Positions 59,792-64,000 of a DNA stretch of 64,000 bases are shown here, one piece after another. Under the pieces are notes generated by a model that searched no databases, was not told where the DNA came from, and saw nothing but the letters and a program-made list of their open reading frames with translations. The position numbers were made by a program, and so were the translations under genes. Every line of letters starts with the position of its first letter. The stretch's first letter is position 1. The DNA comes from 2-12-FULL-60-25 sp041650955. Its GTDB lineage: Bacteria > Patescibacteriota > Patescibacteriia > 2-12-FULL-60-25. The stretch covers positions 248,001-312,000 of the forward strand of contig JBAZKG010000001.1 of the NCBI GenBank assembly GCA_041650955.1, given 5' to 3'.

Positions 59792-60490
59792 ATGCCACGT
59801 TTAAACAAACATCTCGCCGATCTGGGGTACGGTTCCCGAAGAGCTTGTGATCGATTTATTGCAGAAGGAAAAGTTTTTGTAAACGGCAAGCGTGCAAAGC
59901 TCGGCACGATTGTCACGGATCACGATGAGATTGAAGTCGAGGGGGAAGATCCGGCGTACGCAAAAAATAAGAAGTCGAAGCCCATCGTCATCGCTCTCCA
60001 TAAACCAAAAGGCTATATTACGACGGCTGACGAGCGAAATACGAAAACCGTCTTTGACCTTGTGGATATTCCCCAGAGGCTGTTTCCCGTAGGGCGTCTT
60101 GATGTTGATTCATCCGGTTTGTTATTGCTGACAAATGACGGAGCACTGGCGAATTTTCTGATGCATCCAAGGTATGAGCATGAAAAAGAATATTCAGTAG
60201 AAACGAATGCGCCGATTCGCGATGCAGATATCATTACATTGCGAAATGGAATTGTTCTGGATGGTAAAAAGACTCTCCCCGCCGGAGTCAAGCGCGTTTC
60301 TGAAACGCGTCTTCATATCCGCCTGCGCGAAGGAAGGAATCGCCAGATCCGCCGGATGATTCAATCTATCGGCAATAAAGTAAAAACTCTTGTTCGCATC
60401 CGCGTCGCATCCGTCGAACTTGGCCATCTCCCCGTTGGAAAATGGCGTCGCCTGACGGATAAAGAGATTAAGACGCTGCAAGAGTCGTAA
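59792..60490 (+). CDS. RsuA/RluB-family pseudouridine synthase
   Basis: Isomerises uridine in rRNA. An N-terminal S4 RNA-binding domain (RLNKHLADLGYGSRRACDRFIAEGKVFVNG, about 3-32) precedes the catalytic domain with GRLDVDSSGLLLLTNDG, which holds the catalytic Asp, and the late RLREGRNRQIRRMIQSIG motif. 232 residues, close to RsuA and RluB; which position it modifies cannot be told. Confidence 0.92.
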   Translation: MPRLNKHLADLGYGSRRACDRFIAEGKVFVNGKRAKLGTIVTDHDEIEVEGEDPAYAKNKKSKPIVIALHKPKGYITTADERNTKTVFDLVDIPQRLFPVGRLDVDSSGLLLLTNDGALANFLMHPRYEHEKEYSVETNAPIRDADIITLRNGIVLDGKKTLPAGVKRVSETRLHIRLREGRNRQIRRMIQSIGNKVKTLVRIRVASVELGHLPVGKWRRLTDKEIKTLQES

Positions 60491-60507
60491 GAAAACATGG
60501 TAAAATT

Positions 60508-60577
60508 GTCCACAGTCCACAGACGACAGTCTGATGATGGACGTCAACCATCGGACTGTCGTCTGTGGACTGTGGAC
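60508..60577. repeat. Hairpin element family C (copy C7)
   Basis: Inverted repeat of gtccacag/ctgtggac words before the antiporter start. Shares the inner catcggactgt with copy C1. Confidence 0.9.
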
Positions 60578-60590
60578 ATATTACACCTGC

Positions 60591-62282
60591 ATGAACATAT
60601 TTCTTGAATTGAGTCTGATCCTCGCCGTGGCGACTGCCATGTCTTTTTTGATGCAAATGATCCGCCAGCCGCTCATTCTCGGGCATATCTTGACTGGAAT
60701 TATCGTCGGACCCGCCGTATTCAATATTCTCCATGCGCCAACTCCTGAATCATTTGAAGTTTTTTCACGGCTCGGCATTATTACGCTTCTCTTCATCGTC
60801 GGACTCGGATTGAGCCCGAAGATCATCAAGGAAGTCGGGAAGGTCGCAATCGCCGCCGGCTTGGTGCAAGTCGTATGCACGAGCATTCTCGGATATTTTA
60901 TCGGGAAAGGATTTGGCTTCAGCGACATCGTGTCTGCGTACCTTGCTGTCGCATTCACGTTTTCGAGCACCATTATTATTTCAAAAATTCTTTCCGACAA
61001 GCATGAGTTGCACACGCTTCATGGAAAAATCTCTATCGGCATTCTGCTGGTCCAAGATCTCGTTGCTACGCTTGCCCTTATCCTTGTGACTGCGACCATG
61101 TCCGGCGGCCGCCTTCAAGATGCGTTTCTCTTTACGCTCGCAAAAGGAATCCTGCTTGTCGGCGGCATTGTTTTTGCTTCGTGGATGATCCTGCCGTCGC
61201 TGACGCGAATTTTTGCCCGTTCGCAGGAGTTCTTGTACCTTTTTGCGATCGCATGGGGAATCGGATCCGCCGCTGTCTTTCACGCATGCGGGCTTTCCGC
61301 CGAGCTCGGCGCCCTTTCTGCCGGAATTGCTTTGTCGACCAGCCCATACCACTACGAAATCAGCGCAAAAATGAAACTCCTGCGCGATTTCTTTATTGTC
61401 CTGTTCTTTATCGTTCTTGGCTCACAACTCTCGGCTTCGCGATTATCAGCTTTCGCATGGCCGATCGCCGCCTATTCTGCTTTCATCCTGATCGCAAACC
61501 CCCTGATAATTATGGCGATCATGGGAGCCATGGGGTATGCAAAAAAAACGTTTTTCAATACCGGGCTTGCTATGGCGCAGGTGAGCGAATTTTCGCTCAT
61601 CCTAATCATGCTTGGCATTCGCGCCGGACATGTTTCCAACGATACGCTTTCCATCGCGACGATTGTTGCGATTATTACCATTTCCATTTCGACGATCATG
61701 ATGCTGAATTCTGAACGTCTGTATCCCGTCCTCGCTCCATTTCTTCAATTATTTGAACGCAAAAATCCGATCATTGAATCATCAAAAAAACAAAAGTATT
61801 CCGCTCTTCTTTTCGGGTGCCATCGCGTGGGTGCGGATTTTTTACCATCGATCATGAAGCGGGGATATCCGTTTCTCGTTGTTGATTTTGATCCTCAAAT
61901 GATCGCGCGGCTCAAAGAGCAGAGGATTCCGTGCAGGTACGGTGACGTTTCGGATGACGGATTTTTGGACTCGTTCCTATTGGAAAAATGCAAACTGATT
62001 ATTTCTACGATTCCGGATTTTGAAACAAACGCATACATTCTGAACCGCGTCCGAAAAATCAATTCATCTGCGGTTATTATTCTCATCGCCCAGCACATCT
62101 ATGAGGCGGAAACACTATACGATGACGGGGCATCATACGTGGTCATGCCGCACCACATGGGAGGAAACTATGCCGCGATGCTGATCGGGAAGCATGGGGC
62201 GGATGCGCGGCTGTTCAATATTGAGAAGCAAAAGCACTTGAAGCATTTGGAAGAGAGACATGCTTTTCAGTTAGGCCACTAG
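60591..62282 (+). CDS. CPA2-family cation:proton antiporter with TrkA-N domain (KefB-like)
   Basis: 563 residues from the Met of MNIFLELSL; the longer reading is repeat-encoded. Twelve or so membrane helices with the CPA2 motifs GHILTGIIVGPAV (about 31-43) and FSSTIIISKIL, followed by a C-terminal TrkA-N (RCK) regulatory domain (YSALLFGCHRVGADFLPSIM, about 403-422, and the NRVRKINSSAVIILIA half). Such proteins exchange K+ or Na+ for H+ and are gated by nucleotides. The last residues LGH and the stop come from a family A hairpin. Confidence 0.9.
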   Translation: MNIFLELSLILAVATAMSFLMQMIRQPLILGHILTGIIVGPAVFNILHAPTPESFEVFSRLGIITLLFIVGLGLSPKIIKEVGKVAIAAGLVQVVCTSILGYFIGKGFGFSDIVSAYLAVAFTFSSTIIISKILSDKHELHTLHGKISIGILLVQDLVATLALILVTATMSGGRLQDAFLFTLAKGILLVGGIVFASWMILPSLTRIFARSQEFLYLFAIAWGIGSAAVFHACGLSAELGALSAGIALSTSPYHYEISAKMKLLRDFFIVLFFIVLGSQLSASRLSAFAWPIAAYSAFILIANPLIIMAIMGAMGYAKKTFFNTGLAMAQVSEFSLILIMLGIRAGHVSNDTLSIATIVAIITISISTIMMLNSERLYPVLAPFLQLFERKNPIIESSKKQKYSALLFGCHRVGADFLPSIMKRGYPFLVVDFDPQMIARLKEQRIPCRYGDVSDDGFLDSFLLEKCKLIISTIPDFETNAYILNRVRKINSSAVIILIAQHIYEAETLYDDGASYVVMPHHMGGNYAAMLIGKHGADARLFNIEKQKHLKHLEERHAFQLGH

Positions 62283-62363
62283 GGAACTAAGCCACTACGC
62301 CACTAGGGGAAATTGCATTTTCTTCCCCCCTAGTGGCGTAGTGGCTTAGTTCCCTAGTGGCCT
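62274..62363. repeat. Hairpin element family A (copy A6)
   Basis: Inverted repeat of gccactaRg words, loop gaaattgcattttcttcc, overlapping the 3' end of the antiporter gene. Confidence 0.92.
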
Positions 62364-62375
62364 TCTTCCTTCTAG

Positions 62376-63158
62376 CTAGAACGTCAGCGCGAGACTGACC
62401 GGACAATGATCCGAACCGTGAACTTTATCATGGATCGCGGCGGAAACGACGTGTTTTTTTAATTCCTTTGATACAAAAAAGTAATCAATGCGCCAGCCAA
62501 TATTTCGCGACCGTGCATGGCTTTTCATATCCCACCATGAATATGCGTCTTTTTGATCCGGATGAAGCAGGCGGAACGTATCGAGGTATCCAGCTTCGAC
62601 GATGCGGTCAATCCACGCGCGCTCTTTTGGAAGAAATCCGCTTGTTTTTTCATTTTCTTTCGGACGAGCGAGATCGATTTCCGCATGAGCCGTGTTGACG
62701 TCACCGCAGAAAACAATCGGCTTCTTTTTGCGAAACGTCTCGATGAGATCAAGAAACTTATCGTAGAACTTCATCTTAAAATCCAGACGCACCGGTCCGC
62801 TTCCTCCGTTCGGGAAATAAACGTTAAACAAATAAAATTCTTTAAACTCAAGCAGGATGATCCGCCCCTCCCCGTCAAGCACATCATCAGAGAACGATGT
62901 CATCGCTAAAACAGGGGAGATGCGCGTATAGATTGAGGTACCGCTATACCCTTTGCGTATCGCGCTATTCCAATACGACTCATACCCTGAAGGATGCAAG
63001 AGTTCTTTTGACAGCTGATCGGCCTGCGCTTTTGTTTCTTGCAGACAAACAATGTCTTGCTTTGCCGTTTTCATCCAATCAAGAAATCCCTTCTTTTCCA
63101 CGGCGCGAATGCCGTTCACGTTCCACGAGGTCAAGGAATAGGTAGTTGATTCTGACAT
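62376..63158 (-). CDS. xth: Exodeoxyribonuclease III
   Basis: AP endonuclease and 3'-5' exonuclease of base-excision repair; EEP fold. WNVNGIRAVEKKGF (about 9), the metal-binding Glu in LQETKA (about 37), YSGTSIYTR, GDVNTAHAEIDL (about 154), and the SDHCPVSL end (His near 253) are all visible. 260 residues. With uvrB and the AlkD-like protein it gives the window three DNA-repair genes. Confidence 0.95.
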   Translation of the reverse strand: MSESTTYSLTSWNVNGIRAVEKKGFLDWMKTAKQDIVCLQETKAQADQLSKELLHPSGYESYWNSAIRKGYSGTSIYTRISPVLAMTSFSDDVLDGEGRIILLEFKEFYLFNVYFPNGGSGPVRLDFKMKFYDKFLDLIETFRKKKPIVFCGDVNTAHAEIDLARPKENEKTSGFLPKERAWIDRIVEAGYLDTFRLLHPDQKDAYSWWDMKSHARSRNIGWRIDYFFVSKELKKHVVSAAIHDKVHGSDHCPVSLALTF

Positions 63159-63189
63159 AGTTAGGAAAAGTATAGCAGGACGGCGGGGT

Positions 63190-63306
63190 AAGCCAGTAGG
63201 CCATAGCCAGCCCGCCTGCCAACGCCTGATGGCGTAAGCCGATGGCGGGCAGGTAGCCAGTAGGAATCGCTCTTCCTACTGGCTACTGGCTATGGCCTAC
63301 TGGCTA
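63190..63306. repeat. Composite hairpin element family D (copy D4)
   Basis: As copy D1 at 54647: gccagtagg/cctactggc arms with the 43-44-bp gcccgcc...ggcgggc module nested at about 63210-63252. The loop is inverted relative to D1. Confidence 0.92.
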
Positions 63307-63346
63307 GCTTATTGCCGTCTCTTATACAACGCGTTACGCTATAGAT

Positions 63347-63991
63347 ATGAAAAGCAAGTTGTTCGCGTTTGCCCTTATTTTGATCGCACTTTCGATCGGA
63401 GCTTTAGCGTATACGATGTGGAATATCAATCGAACGCCATCCTCTACTACACAAAACGGGTCAACGCTTTCGGATGCAGATCGCCAGAAAAATCTGGACT
63501 GGCTGAACTCCATTCAGGGCGTCCAGCAGACAACAAGCACAGCTTCCGCATCATCAACGGCGATCGAAGCTACACCGACATCAACGCAAGCAGTCAGTTC
63601 GACATCAACAACGGATGCAACAGCGTCAGATTCAAACGGCGCATCCATCGACGATCTTGGGAACGGAGATGCACTGCAAAGCACGACATACGATCTTGCG
63701 AGCCAGAGTCTGATTCTCACGGCAAAGATACAAAAGAACAGCGTTATTCTTTCTTGGTCGCCGACAAAGTCTTCGCTGTTTGCGGCATACCAAATTTTGC
63801 GATCGACTTCCAATCCGAATGTGAGCCCGGATAACACGTCGCCTCTCCGCTCCATCGCAGATAAAACGGCGAACGCCTATCAAGATTCGAGTGCGCAAAG
63901 CGGAACGACGTATTATTACCGGATCTGTTTTGACAAAACAAAAGGCAATCCCGGTTGTGGGAATATTATTGCCGTCCGATTCAGCCAGTAG
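63347..63991 (+). CDS. Membrane-anchored protein with FN3-like domain
   Basis: 214 residues. An N-terminal signal anchor (about 5-25) precedes a Ser/Thr/Ala-rich linker (about 58-100) and a beta-sandwich domain ending GTTYYYRICFDKTKG...CGNIIAVRF, the usual look of a fibronectin type III domain with two Cys that could pair. Probably a cell-surface protein. Its last codons (SQ) and TAG stop are written by the next family D element. Confidence 0.65.
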   Translation: MKSKLFAFALILIALSIGALAYTMWNINRTPSSTTQNGSTLSDADRQKNLDWLNSIQGVQQTTSTASASSTAIEATPTSTQAVSSTSTTDATASDSNGASIDDLGNGDALQSTTYDLASQSLILTAKIQKNSVILSWSPTKSSLFAAYQILRSTSNPNVSPDNTSPLRSIADKTANAYQDSSAQSGTTYYYRICFDKTKGNPGCGNIIAVRFSQ

Positions 63992-64000
63992 GCCATAGCC
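63983..64000. repeat. Hairpin element family D, cut by the window end (copy D5)
   Basis: cagccagtaggccatagcc begins another copy of the family D left arm, overlapping the stop codon of the preceding gene. Confidence 0.8.

Noticed and set aside
60534..60590. Upstream start for the KefB-like gene
   Set aside because: The codons lie in hairpin C7; the first membrane helix begins after the Met at 60591.
1775..63306. CRISPR arrays
   Set aside because: The repeats are short words arranged as inverted arms around a loop, with no direct repeat-spacer alternation and no cas genes.

Overview
The window reads as a stretch of chromosome from a small-genome, probably Gram-positive-type bacterium. My best inference is a Patescibacteria/CPR lineage (Parcubacteria-like, for example the Uhrbacteria/Magasanikbacteria area). 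The reasons are compact single-copy housekeeping genes, many orphan proteins, a lone F-type ATP synthase, a bactofilin-free but lipoprotein- and M23-hydrolase-containing envelope set, and no amino-acid, nucleotide or cofactor pathway genes in 64 kb. TGA is used as an ordinary stop, so the standard bacterial code applies. The exact lineage cannot be fixed from the sequence alone.

Layout: 1-5.7 kb carries dnaX, gpsA, tRNA-Gln, a HI0933-type flavoprotein and pgi. 5.7-11.3 kb is an AbrB-type regulator followed by a MacA-like adaptor, an ABC ATPase and two tandem MacB-type permeases. 11.3-20.8 kb holds small unknown genes, a bL12-like orphan, clpB with a CIRCE operator, a polyprenyl synthase, rsmI, cvpA and tatD. 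20.9-28.2 kb is the ATP synthase operon (small atpZ/I-like gene, atpBEFHAGDC). 28.2-41.1 kb carries a WecG-type glycosyltransferase, hicBA, gltX, an EnvC-like M23 hydrolase, dusB, uvrB, dnaG and rpoD, with orphan genes between. 41.1-51.5 kb has orphans, tRNA-Asn, a phosphodiester glycosidase, a GIY-YIG nuclease inside long inverted repeats, a GH3 glycosidase, PspC/PadR, greA and an RRM protein. 51.7-64 kb has lgt, gpmI, alkD-like, a sigma/membrane-protein pair, an AI-2E permease, a pseudouridine synthase, a KefB-type antiporter, exoIII and a secreted FN3-like protein.

Two transcription-unit styles alternate. Housekeeping genes are packed head to tail and separated by 60-120 bp hairpin elements made of short repeated words. 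There are about ten word families. They sit directly on stop codons, sometimes supply the stop or start codon, have no U-tract, and occur inside apparent operons. The orphan genes, by contrast, stand alone with a consensus -35/17 bp/-10 promoter, a strong Shine-Dalgarno and a private GC-rich terminator.

The most interesting signal is the hairpin-word element system. Copies lie in frame inside pgi, dnaX and uvrB. Loop sequences occur in both orientations and appear shared between families with different arms. One family carries a nested second module. The K/M family forms 53-bp inverted arms around a small GIY-YIG nuclease gene, which makes that nuclease a candidate mobiliser (inference).
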